Assembly (NCBI GenBank): GCA_014529385.2
Contig: CM043956.1
Span: forward strand, 87,595,721-87,659,720
Length of the DNA: 64,000 nt
DNA from: Adiantum capillus-veneris
Lineage: Eukaryota > Streptophyta > Polypodiopsida > Polypodiales > Pteridaceae
Direction: 5' to 3'
This document shows, in pieces, positions 10,076 to 22,800 of the stretch. Each line of letters begins with the position of its first letter. The stretch's first letter is position 1. A program made the position numbers and the translations under genes. The notes beneath the pieces were generated by a model, which saw only the letters and a list, made by a program, of their open reading frames with translations, searched no databases and was not told the DNA's origin.

Positions 10076-11729
10076 GCGCTAATGATGATGCCCACATGTT
10101 AATCAATTATCTTGTTACTAGGTTGCATCAAGTTATGGGCAACCCTACTTTGCAAGTGGATGTTACTCAACAACTTCATGCTTATGGGATTTCCCTTCCT
10201 CTGCAAGAGAAGAGAGAGTTTAGGAGGCTTCTTAATGGGACTCCTGAAAGAAGACTCTCTCCCATACGAGAGGAGGAATCCAAATAACAAGAAAGTAATG
10301 AATCCCTAAGTTCCTCTGAAGATGTGGTTCCACGAAGACGGCAGTCTAGACAATTGCCAACTCCTCCCATGAGGAAACGGTCAACACAAATCCTTCTCCT
10401 CGTCATTTTGAAAGGGAAGAGAGGTAACACAGGAAGAAAAAGGCAAGAAAGAGGTCACCCTCCTCCTTCTTCTTCACCTTCCTCCTCTTCCGACGAAAGC
10501 AATAATTATTCTCCTAGAGAATACAAGAGGAGGGGACATCGCAAAACTTACCCTGCATGGCAAAGGTCCCAAAAGCTCAAGAATTTCAAAGAGGGAGGAA
10601 AGAGTATCTCTTTTCTCACCTATGATGGGACCTTTGGTGCCACCAAAAAGTATTGGCCTTCATCCAACAATTTGATGTAGCCTTTGGAGATGAGGGCTTC
10701 ACGAAGTCCTCCAAGCTACACCACATAGCTATGCAGTTCTAGAAATCTGCTTGTCAATGGTGGGCTAGCCTTTGTGGCAACGGTGAAGTCCCAAAGACAT
10801 GAAAAACTCTACGAGTTTCCATAATCAAGCAATTCCTTGCAAGCGATGCCAAGCACAAAGTGCTCACCGAATGGCGAATTTTGAAGCTACTCTTCAATGA
10901 GTCTATCCACAAATATGTAGACAAGTTTTGGGATTTTTACATCTCAAAACTACAGTCTTTCAAAGGATAAACTTCGTTGAACAAAAGCAACAATTTTGTG
11001 CGGGATTACCTGATGAAATTTCCGAGTATGTCAACTCACAACGGCCTAGCACTATCATCAAAGTCATCCACCACACTATGGTTGCTTCAAGGATCAATCT
11101 CTAACAAGGGGCAAAAGGAAAATTTCAAGCCCATGGAAAACAAGGATCGAAATGAAGATAAAGGGAAGAGCAATGCTCAAAACTCTTTCCATGGCAACAC
11201 CAACACCAACAACAACAAGGCCAAGGAGAAAGGAGCTTACAAAGGTAAAAATAAGCTCTCTCCCAAAGAATTAGAGGCCTTTCTTAAAGACCATAAATGC
11301 TTTAAGTGTGGGGAGCAAGGACATGGTTATCATTCTTGCCCCAAAAGAAATGTAGGCAATGACACTCCTAGAGCTTCCATGGTAAAAGGTCCAAAAGAGG
11401 ATACTCATTGCAAAGTCTCATTCCTCTCCTATGCTTGGGGAAAGGTAAGGGAACATGATGCCTTCATCTTGTTTGACCCTGGCTCTACTCACAACTTCAT
11501 ATCAACGGAGTTGACCACCAAGTTGGGCATTCAATCTTTTGAGATGGGAGATACTGTAACTGCTGACACAGATTTCAATGGACAACAAGCCTCTGTGACT
11601 CCCTTGATTGGGAAGTTGAGGCTTCATGTCCAAAGCTACGTCGACAAAGAAGACTTTTTTATCTCTCCTCTCCAACATGAGGATGTTATCCTAAGGGCAC
11701 CATGGTTCGCCAATATGAAGTTCCTTTAA
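10076..11729 (+). pseudogene. Element C: gag and protease of a chromovirus-like gypsy
   Basis: Immediately after B's LTR a gag frame begins mid-protein (ANDDAHMLINYL). It passes a charged, Ser/Pro-rich segment to capsid-like sequence (TYDGTFGATKK, about 10620) and frameshifts near 10650. Stops interrupt 10740-10975. From 10977 the frame is open to a canonical CCHC knuckle, CFKCGEQGHGYHSC (about 11300-11341). A retropepsin follows with active-site region FDPGSTHNFIS (about 11471-11503; Asp-Pro-Gly-Ser instead of the usual Asp-Ser-Gly-Ser) and VILRAPWF (usually ILGxPW). The 5' LTR and gag start are missing, apparently lost with B's 5' half. The protease style matches chromoviruses. Confidence 0.82.
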
Positions 11730-12525
11730 AGGATAATCTACTTCAGAAAAGAGCATGTACATAGATGCTAATGAGTTGGGGAACACCATATCCCTCATAA
11801 ATATGCTTGCTTTTGATAAGTCAATGAAAAAATCTATTTTTGCGTATATGATTTTTGTTAGAGAATTTGTAAATGATTCTAATGTTTTCACAAATAGCAA
11901 TAAAGGGAATTAAGAGGAATTAGACTTGTCTAATTTCCTAAATGGATTCCAAGATGTTTTCATTGATGACATCCCTAGCGACCTACCTCCAAAACGAGGG
12001 GATAATGACCATGCAATAGAGTTTCTACTAGGAAGATCACCGCCTAATAAACCTCCTTATTGAGTTTCACAAGCTCAACAAGGGGAGATCATGAGGCAAG
12101 TGGATGAATTCGTGGAAAAAGGGATGGTGAGCCTAGCTCCTCTCCATTCTATTCAACAGTACTTTTAGTGCAAAAGAAAGATGTCACATATCACATGTGT
12201 GTCGACTATAGAGCACTAAACAGGATCACTATATAAAAAAATATATTTTCCGTGCCACGGCTAGAAGATCTATTTGATAAGTTACAAGTTTTGGCTTGAC
12301 AAATGCTCCAAGTGCATTCAAACTCACGATGGACAGGCCACTCAAATTCTCTTAAGGAGTAAAAGTGACACCTCCAGGTAATCTTTCAGGTTGTGAGAGA
12401 AAATAAGCTTTTCATTAATCAAAAGAAAAGTGAATTTTTCTTACAAGAGATTCAATATTTAGGTCACATTATCTCTCAAGATGGTAAATGTATGAATCCA
12501 TCAAAGTTAGAGGTAATAAAAGCAT
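11730..12525 (+). pseudogene. Element C: internally deleted reverse transcriptase
   Basis: RT pieces are visible in shifting frames: a pre-RT motif (GFQDVFIDDIPSDLPPKRG, about 11941), the N-terminal fingers ([11 protein letters not shown], about 12098), FDKL near 12270, LTNAPSAF near 12298, and the QYLGHIISQDGK palm end (about 12453). The stretch with the catalytic YxDD box is missing, so two internal deletions are likely. The reading frame runs into element D at 12525 and continues beyond D at 26183. Confidence 0.82.
12521..12525. repeat. Target-site duplication of element D (AGCAT)
   Basis: AGCAT sits directly left of D's 5' LTR (12521-12525) and directly right of its 3' LTR (26183-26187). 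Removing D and one copy restores an uninterrupted RT frame (VIKA then WPNPR). Confidence 0.95.
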
Positions 12526-12682
12526 TGTTAACCCTCACGGCACACGGACACCCTATGATCTATAAACGTTTTATTATTTAGAGTCAGGTATCGGGCTTGT
12601 CGGACCAATAGGAACAGGGTAAGGGTGATCGCCCATGACAGGCGCACTCTAACTGGAATATTCAAGGAGTTAGTTGGCTAAG

Positions 12683-12722
12683 TATGGGCGCCCAAGTGTG
12701 AATGGGGTGAGCTCATATAAAA
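12683..12722 (+). promoter_or_regulatory. Element D LTR promoter
   Basis: TATGGGCGCCCA (12683-12694) lies 21 bp before TATAAAA (12716-12722). In the 3' LTR the motif has one change (GGGCACCC). Confidence 0.6.
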
Positions 12723-12808
12723 GCCACTAAACCTAATTTTTACTCATTCTCTCATTGTGCAATAGAAGCTGCTCTTGCTCCATCTCCACCTTCTCCTTCA
12801 CCATCTCC

Positions 12809-12938
<130 letters not shown>

Positions 12939-13170
12939 CAGAGTGTGTGTGCGATCGAGCGTTGCGGCGGCACGACGGTGGCGAGGCGGTTGAGCGCGGC
13001 GTAGCGGCGTCTCCCTCTTCTTCGCGGCGCGGGAATCCTTCATTCGCAACTACGCAGGAAGGTGAGTGACACACCATTCTTCCTTGTGAGCTTGTCTGTT
13101 GTATGACTGTGTGCTAGGAGCCTTTGTGGCTCGCACACGGCGCGTAGCAAGTCCCTAGCCTTGACATTTT

Positions 13171-13188
13171 TGGCGCCGTTGTCGGGGA
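13171..13188 (+). promoter_or_regulatory. Element D primer-binding site (tRNA-Asp type)
   Basis: TGGCGCCGTTGTCGGGGA starts 4 bp after the LTR. As I recall it, the 3' end of plant tRNA-Asp would pair with all but one base. This is the primer used by many Athila/Tat elements. Confidence 0.9.
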
Positions 13189-14162
13189 GCTGCTGCGCGT
13201 GAAGCTCCAATGGCGACCTGTAAATTGTATTGAAGCTATTTTTTATGTAGGAAAGGCGCGGTTTAAGTTTGATTATTGTTGTTATGCAAAAACAGTAGAG
13301 AAAGACACAATGTTGTTGACTGCATTCAAGTTTTCTGTGTTCTGTTAAGCTCAGATTTCAGCTTACACAGTTAGCATTTCTTGCGTTTCTGCGTTTTCTG
13401 GTTTGCACTGCACAGTTCTGTCAAGTTTCAATTTTCTGCATTTTCTGTGTTTTCTGGTTTGTGCACAGTTAGGCGCACAGTTAGTTAATTAAGCAGGTTA
13501 GTAATTAGGTGAACCACTGATTAGCAGGTCAGTAGGTAGGTGGGACAGTAAATAGTTAGGTGAGGTCAACGCGCACCAAAACGCGTACCAAATAATATCC
13601 AAAAAAAAAAGTAAAAAAAAAAAATTAAAATTTAAAAAAAATTTGCAAAAAAAAAAATCGAAAAATAAAAACTTGAGCGAGGGGGAGGTTATAAAAACGG
13701 ACGGGAAAAAATTTAAGCGTGAGTGACTGGGGGGATCACTAAAATTTTGATCGGGATCAGGATCATTTCCCCAAGCCCAAGCCCAAGCCCAGGCCCAGGC
13801 CTCAGTCTTATGATATATACTAGACTCACTCTTATATATATACCCTACCCCCTCAAGAGGGAATGAGAGCATGTGGGGCAAGTCCTCCACTCTCCTCCCT
13901 TCTCTTCCCACTTGCACCCTTAGACTTGGTATTTGGAGCCTAGTTTCCCAGCTAGGAAAAGACTGTTTCGGGCTTTTCTGGAGCAAAATAGAACCAAACG
14001 GTGGGCTGTAAAGCACAGCGCGTCCCTCCTAGCGATACGCTCGTTTCGAGCTATCACACGGCCCATTCCATGGCACGCTCTAAAACAAACAAAAAACACG
14101 CAAAAAACTAGTTACAAGGCCTCCTAGAGCAGCTTTTTGACACCTTAGGGTATCAAAAGCAC
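13189..14162 (+). other. Element D 5' leader
   Basis: This is a 974-bp non-coding leader. It holds TTTTCTG-rich repeats (about 13330-13460), A-rich tracts (about 13600-13670), a CCCAAG/CCCAGG hexamer run (about 13771-13801) and a TATATATATA at 13833-13842. The last lies about 320 bp before the gag ATG and could be a secondary promoter; this is untested. Confidence 0.7.
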
Positions 14163-17100
14163 ATGCACTTACGCTCTGGGCGGGTGCTAGAACATGAGCA
14201 TATTGAGGGTGCCTCTGTTCATACGGACACCCATTACCCATCCACAATAGGCTCTAGACCCTCAGCAGGGACACAAGGTAGCACCACCCAAGACCCTAAA
14301 ATAGCCGCTAGTGATTCCTCCTCCGACTCAGAAATCATGGAAGCATACCCTACCCAAAACACTGAGAGAGAAGGCCATGCACCTCCCGAAGCTCCATAGC
14401 CTAGTACTAGTATGTTTAGCCGTTTCATGGAAACATTAGGTAGAGCTACTCGCTCGGAACCTGATGCAAATGAAGCACACGAAGGGGGTGGGGAAGTGGA
14501 CTCTCCTTTCACATCGCACGTGGACCCCACACCCCCAAAGAGTGTCCATGTGGATATCCTGCCAACTTCTTACCAAGAAGGCCCTGTTGAGCTGCCTCCT
14601 TCAGAAGTTCCCTCTATAGTACCGTTGGTGACAAGTAAAACCACGGGGAGCAACATTGCTTCTACCTCACAAGAAACCGTTAACACGTCGACTCTAGAAG
14701 TATTGTTCATTAACGATCATTGGACATACGACCTCCACACTGAGGTGTTGACGGATCTACACTCTGGCCACGCCTACCATGTAGGATGGATAGAGATTGT
14801 ACGATCCACCTCTAGTGCCACGAGCCTCGAAGATCAACAGAAAATGATCTGTAATGTTATCCATGGCATTATTCAATCAGAAAGGCAAAACCGAGGGGTA
14901 AATATACTCTCAACTGGCCCCATGAGATTTCTGGATACGAGCAAGGCTCAACAGCCTACTCTATCACAAATGGAGACTCCTCTAATGAGTCCCATGGAAC
15001 CATCTTACGTCATTTCACCTGGGGTCTCTATGCAATCTGAGCCTCCGAGCGACAACTTTAGCTTCCCTAACTTGGCTCAACCCTCTATTAAGGAAGACAC
15101 AATGCCCACTCCAGGGATAGGCCTGACAGAGAATGTACCGATGACATCTACGGTTAGCGCAGTGCCACTACCTAGTGTCGTACTACCTAATATGGGGCCT
15201 CGACCGTATGTGCCTCTAGCCCCTTATGCACACATGGCCCCCACACCTCCAATTGTACCACTTGTTTATGCTCCTCGAGTGCCGCTCCCTAGCCCTTATC
15301 CGAGTGGACCTATTCCCGGTTATGTTCCATATCCTGCATCATCCACACATATGCCAAGACCGGTACCCGTCCCTCTCCCACATATGATTCCAAGAGTACC
15401 TCCACCGGCCCGGCCTCCTCACATAGGTGACTTGGCAGCGTTTGCTCAAACCATAGGTCGATCTATCACGGAAAATATGCGTCATGCATCTGATAGAGAG
15501 CCTAGAAGTAAGGCAGTACAAATTGCCAAACTCACGCAAAAATTCAATGGGGACGAAGATGCTAGAAAACACATTGAAGTGTTTGAACAAGTATGTGATT
15601 CCTTAGGGGAACGCAACGAACTACACAAGTGCAATGCCTTAAGCTTGACATTAAGTGGGAAGGCTGGAGATTGGTATAGAACCCTAAGGGTGGACGAGAA
15701 AACAATCTACCCTACCCTTTGAAGGTTGTTTCTAAAGGAGTACATACGAGAAGGTGTGCTTTGGGGTGTAGCATCTCAGCTACAGAAGGCCGAACGTAAG
15801 GAAGGAGAGTCAGTAAGGGACTTCATTAGTCGTCTAAAGCACTTAAACTCTCGCTGCCCTGTAAATGAGTGCTTCAACAATAACCAACTGCTTGATCGAT
15901 TCATTCGAGGGTTGAGGAATGAAGGAATCTATAATGGACTAATGATTAGAGGTATCACAACCTGGGAAGATGTCACTGCCAATGCAATCCAATTAGAGGA
16001 CAACTTGATGATAGCAGGCATGAGGGTGTCTACTGACACGAGATCCACTAGCTCACAAGCCATTGAGTATGAACCCATGACTGCAAAGCCCATTGCCAAT
16101 GAGCCAAAGGTATTTGAGACATTCTTGACAGACCTCACCAAGGCAATCCAAGAGTCTCTTAAGGATAATCGACCCCCTCAAAATAGTCACATGTATCCAA
16201 GAAGGGAGCAACAATGGTGTTCCATTTGCTTAGGTCCACATAGCACTAGTGAGTGCCCTACGTTTAGAGTAAAATTTAATGGAACTTGCAACGCATGTGG
16301 TAGGTATGGTCACCAAGCTAAGGATTGTTTAATGATCAAACGTATGATGGCAAATAGACCACCTGTAGCCTGGACGGATGCACCTCGAGCTCCTGTATTG
16401 ATGCCTGCTCCACCTGTTGAGCAACTACCGCAACACATGGTCCCTAGATCTCAAAATGTTGTACCAGCTACACCGCTACCACCTCCTGTGCTAGGACCGC
16501 AGCCCCCGCATCCAAGAGTTGCCCCTATGAACCAAGTGGGTTGCGAGCCATCTAATGCTTATGCAGATGGTTGTGAGGAGGAAATAGACACTAGTATTGC
16601 CTACGGACTTGATACATTGGAAGAGTGTCCTATATACTACATGGAAGATTGTTGGGGGCAAGTCAAGCCGGTTTATCAAGCTGCTGCTCTCGCATCCAGA
16701 GGTCAAAATATCAACACCCAGGCTAGAAGGCCACCTCTTCAATGCTACGAGTGTGGTGGACCACATCGGGCAGTGGAGTGCCCTATTAGGCTGCAAAAGA
16801 ATGCTGCATAGATGCAAATGAATCAAGGGAGCACGTCTGCAATGCCAATACTCACATGTAATCGTTGTGGCATAGATTACTTGATTGCCCAATGCCCCTA
16901 TAACCCAAATGCGCCTAAAATCACACCCCTAAATTCGGTCGAAATTGCTAGTGTGACATCGCCAATACCACCCGTCGCACCCGCTTATGCGATTACACGG
17001 TCCATGCTTCAAGGGCCAGGCCATATCCTCGAAGAGAGAGATACCGCGTCAGTTATCCAAGCAAAGAAAAAGAAGACACGAAGGAAGAGGTCGCAGAATA

Positions 17101-17822
17101 CGGGAAATTCAAAGCCAAGTTCCAAAACAAACATCGGAACAGGAGATGACCCCGTGTATATGAATGACCTCGAGGATGATTCAGATTCAATCGAGACAAT
17201 GGAGACTAGAACCAATACCACAAAGGGAAGGACCGACAAAGGAAACCGTAACATGGAACCAAATGAAAACCGAATAAGAGAAAACCATAAAGAGCCTCTG
17301 AAAACACCAAGAGTGTTTCCAAATCCAATCCAAGACCCCCAAGATAAACCGCAGGGGCAAAAAGGGAAGAATCGTAAAAAGAAGATTGGGACGTACCCAA
17401 ACCCAGTAGACGAGATTGAGCAGGTGAAACATCTAAGAGGTTTAGTGGAGGAGACTCAAAGGAAACTAGAACCAGAACCCATGCATGTCAAAATTCATGA
17501 CACAGTGTTTCCCACGCAAGTTCATCCACCCCACATGAACCATAGACTGTTAGCCATATCTAGTATCATCCAAGAAGGGAGTGAGGACGGGACATCAGAA
17601 AGTGAGCATACACCTTTCTTGTTGGAAAGGATGTTTAACAAAGGAATACCTGATCCCATTGAGGAATATGAGATTCCATCCTCACCAGTTCCTAGTCAAG
17701 GACCTACACCCTGCAAAATACCAATGAATGTTGCCAAACTAGTGGACTTCATGTCTTCTGAGGTCCGAACCACGATCATAGCAAAGCTGTATGGAGATCC
17801 TGAGTTATTCCTTGCACTTTGA
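14163..17822 (+). pseudogene. Element D gag, with in-frame stops
   Basis: The ATG at 14163 begins MHLRSGRV; LRSGR is a common gag start in plant gypsy elements and recurs in E and H. A long low-complexity, Pro/Ser-rich N-terminal half follows (poly-Pro near 15190-15420). The retrotransposon capsid domain runs about 15510-16020 (AGDWYRTL, LFLKEY, ESVRDFISRLKHL, LLDRFIRGL). Four Cys-rich knuckles follow: CSICLGPHSTSEC (16218), CNACGRYGHQAKDC (about 16288), CYECGGPHRAVEC (about 16743) and CNRCG...AQC (about 16857). A basic tail follows. The frame is single but cut by TAG 14397, TGA 15720, TAG 16809 and TGA 17820. Each is one C-to-T change from CAG or CGA, consistent with decay of methylated DNA. 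Confidence 0.9.
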
Positions 17823-19801
17823 GCATTCCTGAACAGAGAGCTACGAACGGGATTACCGCAGTTTGCGCAACCAAATAGGCCTGACTCGATTATGATTGAT
17901 GAGGAAAATCATGTGCAATCACTTGACTTAGATGGACACGAGTTTGTGATCGAGGTACCCATTAACGAATTGGGGCAGTATTTTGAAGGCGACGAGTCTA
18001 ATGCGACCCTACCCATCACTACCAAGGGATTAACTGTAAAGGGAATTCTTGATGGTGGTGCGGGAGTTAGCATCATTACAAAAGATTGTTGGGAATCCAT
18101 GGGAAAACCCCGCCTCAGTGTTACTAACATTGTGGTAAAGATGGCAAATGGTACCATAGCCAAACCTATGGGGATGCTCAAGGATCTTAAGATCAAAGTT
18201 CTAGGACACAAGGTACGACATACGTTCATTGTAATGGATTTCTCTAAACACCTTATGTCATATGAAATGATTTTAGGACGACCATTCATGAGGGAAGCAC
18301 AAATGGTTCATGATTGGTCTAAAAATCATGTCTATTTGCAATTCCAAGACTCTGTCCTTAGAGTGGATTTGGTGACTGGTAAGGTACACCCCTTAGGGAG
18401 TAAAACCATTATTGATCATTGCTCTGACACCACAGTTCACTCGGCCCCACTACAATATTGTTACACTTGTAAGAAGGATACAGACATTGGCCAAGATTCT
18501 CCTTACATGGATGTGTTACCGGGTATGACGGAATCAGACAACGTAGACTGGGTACACCTAGCTGCAACCATAGAAACCTGGGGAAATAGAGGAACCACTT
18601 GGGTCACACCAGAAGGGGAAGAGGTACCACAAATTGCACCTCTGAACATGATAAGTGCCATACATGCATCTTCTAAGGGCAAGGCAATTGTAGACCAATC
18701 TGACAGTGACACCGATAGCTCAATAGAAGACTTTGACCAACACGACTCAGACACGGACTCCCAGAGTGAAACGGATTCTAAATCTCATGAATTAGAGAGT
18801 GGAGCAAGTTCAGAGTCAAAACATTCGGAAGGACCGAGCACATCAACCGATGATAGCTCCTCCGAGAATGAAGAGGACACCAACGAGGACTCCTTTAGTG
18901 AGCCAGATCTAAATGCAAATCAAAAGCAGGTCTCAAATAAGAAAAAGAAAAACCTTAAGAGGCGTCGATATCGAGCCAATGTACGTGCTAGGATAAAAGA
19001 GAAGAGATCCTCAGCAGAATGGCTCAGTTATATAGGAGCATGTGATGCTCATCGTAAATTGGTAGACGATTGGGGTGAATATCTCCAAAATGTTATGTGG
19101 TGTAGACCACGACCCCATGACATAGCCCAATTAGAGATCATAGACAAGCCAAAGTTGAGCCGCACTGCAAGGAGGCGTCAAAACCAAGAGTTAGCTCGAC
19201 AACACAAGAAAGCAGAAATGGAAGCACAGAACAAAGCACAACCAGAGTCCACAGACTTGCATCCTGCACCAGAACATTTCAAATCTTACACCACGGGGGA
19301 AGCAAAGGTTGTGTACACAAAAGCCCAAAGAATACCTATCGATGGGAATAATGGAATCTATGATGGTCCGGCAATAGTTAAAGAAATAAAATTAGCCGAC
19401 CTCGGTGAAGAATCAAAACCTGTTTTTATTGCCCAAGACCTCACAGAAGTTGAAGAGGCGGTCCTCAAAGAGCTTCTCAAGGAATTCAAGGACATATTCG
19501 CTTGGACATACCATGATATGAAAGGTGTTCCACCTTCTGTGGTCCAACATACAATCCCTATGATTAGCACTACGAAGCCCGTACAACAAAGACCCTACCC
19601 GATGAATCCTAAGTACGCAAGGATCATTCAAGAAGAACTAGAAAAGCTTATCAAATGTGGGTTCATATATCCTATTGAACACTCTGAATGGGTGTCTCCA
19701 ATAGTTATCGTGCCAAAAAAGAATGGGAAAATCAAGGTGTGCGTGGACCTCAAAAAAGTTAATGCAGCTACTAGAAAGACCATTACCCCCTACCATATTC
19801 C
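17823..19801 (+). pseudogene. Element D protease and N-terminal RT
   Basis: The gag frame continues into a retropepsin: ILDGGAGVSIIT (about 18043), with Asp-Gly-Gly instead of Asp-Ser/Thr-Gly, and MILGRPFM (about 18268). An acidic Ser/Asp-rich stretch (about 18690-18930) and a Lys/Arg patch (about 18940-19010) lead to the RT N-terminus (VFIAQDLTEVEE, about 19420; FAWTYHDMKGV, about 19498; EWVSPIVIVPKKNGK, about 19687; VCVDLKKVNAAT, about 19737). A one-base shift near 19798 moves the frame just before the conserved ERVVGKEAYSFLDG, so the original Gag-Pro-Pol was one frame. Confidence 0.9.
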
Positions 19802-22800
19802 GAACATGTACTCGAAAGAGTTGTAGGCAAGGAAGCTTATAGCTTTCTAGATGGGTACTCAGGCTACAACCAAATCACGATAGCGCTAGAGGACCAAGCT
19901 AAAACTGCCTTCATCATAGAATTTGGCGTGTTTGCATTTCGTGTGATGGATTTTGGCTTAACAAATGCCCCTGCTACATTCCAACGATTAATAAACACTG
20001 CTTTTAAGGAATATTTGAAAGAGTTTTGTGAAGCTTTCTTAGACGACCTTTGTGTTTACTCTTCTTGGAAAGAACATCTATCATGTTTACGGAAGGTGTT
20101 TGAAAAGTGTAGGTTATATCGTATCTCATTGAACCCGTTCAAATGCCAATTTTGGGTCAAGCATGGAGTTATTTTAGGGCATATAGTATCTAAGAATGGT
20201 ATCTCAACCGATGAGAGCAAAATTAAAGTGATTCTAGAGTTACCACCACCAACCAATTACAAGGGAGTTCAAAGGTTCATGGGACACGTGGGTTATTATC
20301 GACGGTTTATTTTATTTTTCGCTGAGATAGCACGTCCTTTGTACAAGCTTCTCATTGAATTTAAATGGACTGAAGAGTGTGACCAGGCCTATGAACAATT
20401 GAAGAAAACACTAGCAAGTGCTCCGATTTTAAGGACACCTAACTGGGATGTCATTTTCCATGTGCATATTGATGCGTCAAACTTTGCTATTGGGTGTGTT
20501 CTCACTCAACCAGGAGAACATAAATTGGACTATCCCATTAGCTTTGCAAGCCGTCAATTGAACGATGCTGAAAGGAACTACACCACTACAGAGCGAGAAG
20601 GTTTAGCAATGGTTTATGCAGTAAAGAAATTTTGCTACTACCTTCTGGCAAACAAGTTTGTATTTTATGTGGATCATCAAGCGTTGCTGTATCTGGTAAA
20701 CAAGCCATGCTCCACAGGAAGAATCACACGATGGTTGTTAATTCTTCTGGAGTTTGATTTCACGATTGTAGTGAGACTCGGTAAAAGGCACGTCATGGTT
20801 GATCATTTGTCTCGCATACCCAATGGTGAAGCCCCTACAGGAGTTGATGATGAATTACCCGATACTTCCCTATTCATAGTTGAGACTATGCCTGAATGGA
20901 GTGAGAACATTGTTAACTTTTTAGTTAATGGTTTTCCACCCAAGGAACTTCGTAAGGATATTGCTCGAAGGCTAGTAAAAGAATGTGAACCCTATTGTTT
21001 GATTGCCGGAACTCTGTATAGACTAGGCAAGGACGATATTCTTAGGCGTTGTGCCCACGAGGATGAATATTTGTATATCTTGCAAGAAGCACATATGGGC
21101 ATAGCAGGAGGACATTTTTTAGGAGACCTGAGTGCTAGAAAGGTGCTGCAATCAGGCTATTGGTGGCCAACTTTATTTAAGGATGCATCACTTTTTACAA
21201 AAGGGTGTGATGAGTGCCAACATTACAAGACCACACAGCGCAAAGACAGAATGCCCTTACATCCTGTTAAAGTAACCCAACCATTTGAAAAATGGGGCTT
21301 AGACTTTGTAGGTCCAATTAGTCCCGCAGCTCGCAACACTCAATCTCGATATATTCTAGTTGCTACGGACTATGTAACAAAGTGGGCTGAAGCTAAGGCT
21401 TCACAAAAAGCTGATGCGAGGACAACATCTAATTTTCTTTTTGAGAACATTATCACAAGATTTGGTTGCCCTTTTGAAATTGTTAGTGATAATGGTACCC
21501 ATTTTATAAATGAGGTAATAAGAGAGCTTACCACGACCTTTATGATATCCCACCATAAGTCTACACCTTATTACCCTCAAGCTAATGGACAAGCCGAGAG
21601 CACCAACAAGACTCTAATCTCTATTTTAACCAAGACGGTAGAAGCTCATCGCACTGATTGGGATTTGAAGTTGACATCTGCTCTATGGGCTTATCGTACT
21701 GCTTATAAAGTGGCTATTAATTGTACGCCATTCAAAATGGTATACGGCCAAGAAGCGGTTATGCCTTGGGAGTTTGTCATTCCTAGTCTTAGGGTAGCTT
21801 CGCAAGAAGGATGGAATGGTAACCCCTTAACCGAGCGTTTGTATATCTTAGAAAAACTAGACGAAGAGAGACAGTTGGCTGTGAAAAATGCTCTTGTGGA
21901 AAAGGATAGGAGAAAGAAGTGGTTTGATCGCCATGTGAAGGACAAGGACATCAAAGTTGGTGATAAAGTCCTTATGTATGGAGTACGTAAAGAGAAGAAA
22001 AAGTTGAAATATGTTGGTAAAGGACCATATAGAGTATGTGAAATTACCCCACAAGGTACCCTTCGTGTGGAAACTCTTGATGGAGTTGAAACCATTGGAT
22101 TCCTCAATGGGAGTAAATTCAAAAGATATTATGATCCTTTAAGCCAAGAAGAACTACGGGCCATTCATCAAAAGAAGGCCGCCAAAGCACAAACCGAGTT
22201 AAACAAGATACAAGCTCAAGCTGAGGCTAAGGAGCGACAACAACGTATAAGACAAAAACGAGAGGCTAACCTTGGAGTCACAAATGCATTCCACGTGGAA
22301 ATCGAAGAGGATGGGTTGGACTCTGACACACCTCTACGATACCCTATTGAGTTAAATAGTGCCTATGAAAAAGTGCTATATAACGCCTTATTGGACACGG
22401 GTGCTAAATATAATCTGATATCCTATGGGATGCGGTGTCAGTTAGGGAAGCCACCTCTATCTGAGAGTATTATCCAAGTTAAGGGTGTCAACAAGAAAAA
22501 AACTACGGTTTTTGGAATCTGGCACACTTCTGTCAGTTATGAAAATGGAATTGTAGCTCAAGACTTTTTGGTCATGCCTACTGGAACTATGGAGGGTAAT
22601 ATAAACCTAGGACGCACGTGGATGATAGCCACCAAATGCACTATTGATCGGGGGACTGGGGGTGTCACAACGCAAAAACCAACTCTTATCCCTACCACTC
22701 AAGCCATAGTCCCTGAGATATTGCCTAAGGAAATAAAACCCAAGACATTGCATGTCCAGGAGGTTGAACCATACGTCCCCATAGCCCAACTCTCTAGATC

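Noticed and set aside
10076-10080. GCGCT as target duplication of element B
   Set aside because: B's 5' end is missing, so no second copy can be checked.
13771-13801. Minus-strand WAWAWAWAW-coding frame in D's leader
   Set aside because: It reflects a CCCAAG/CCCAGG hexamer run, not a protein.
14397-17822. Programmed stop-codon readthrough of D gag
   Set aside because: Four separate stops of two kinds, all one C-to-T step from sense codons, are better explained by decay; kept only as an open point.
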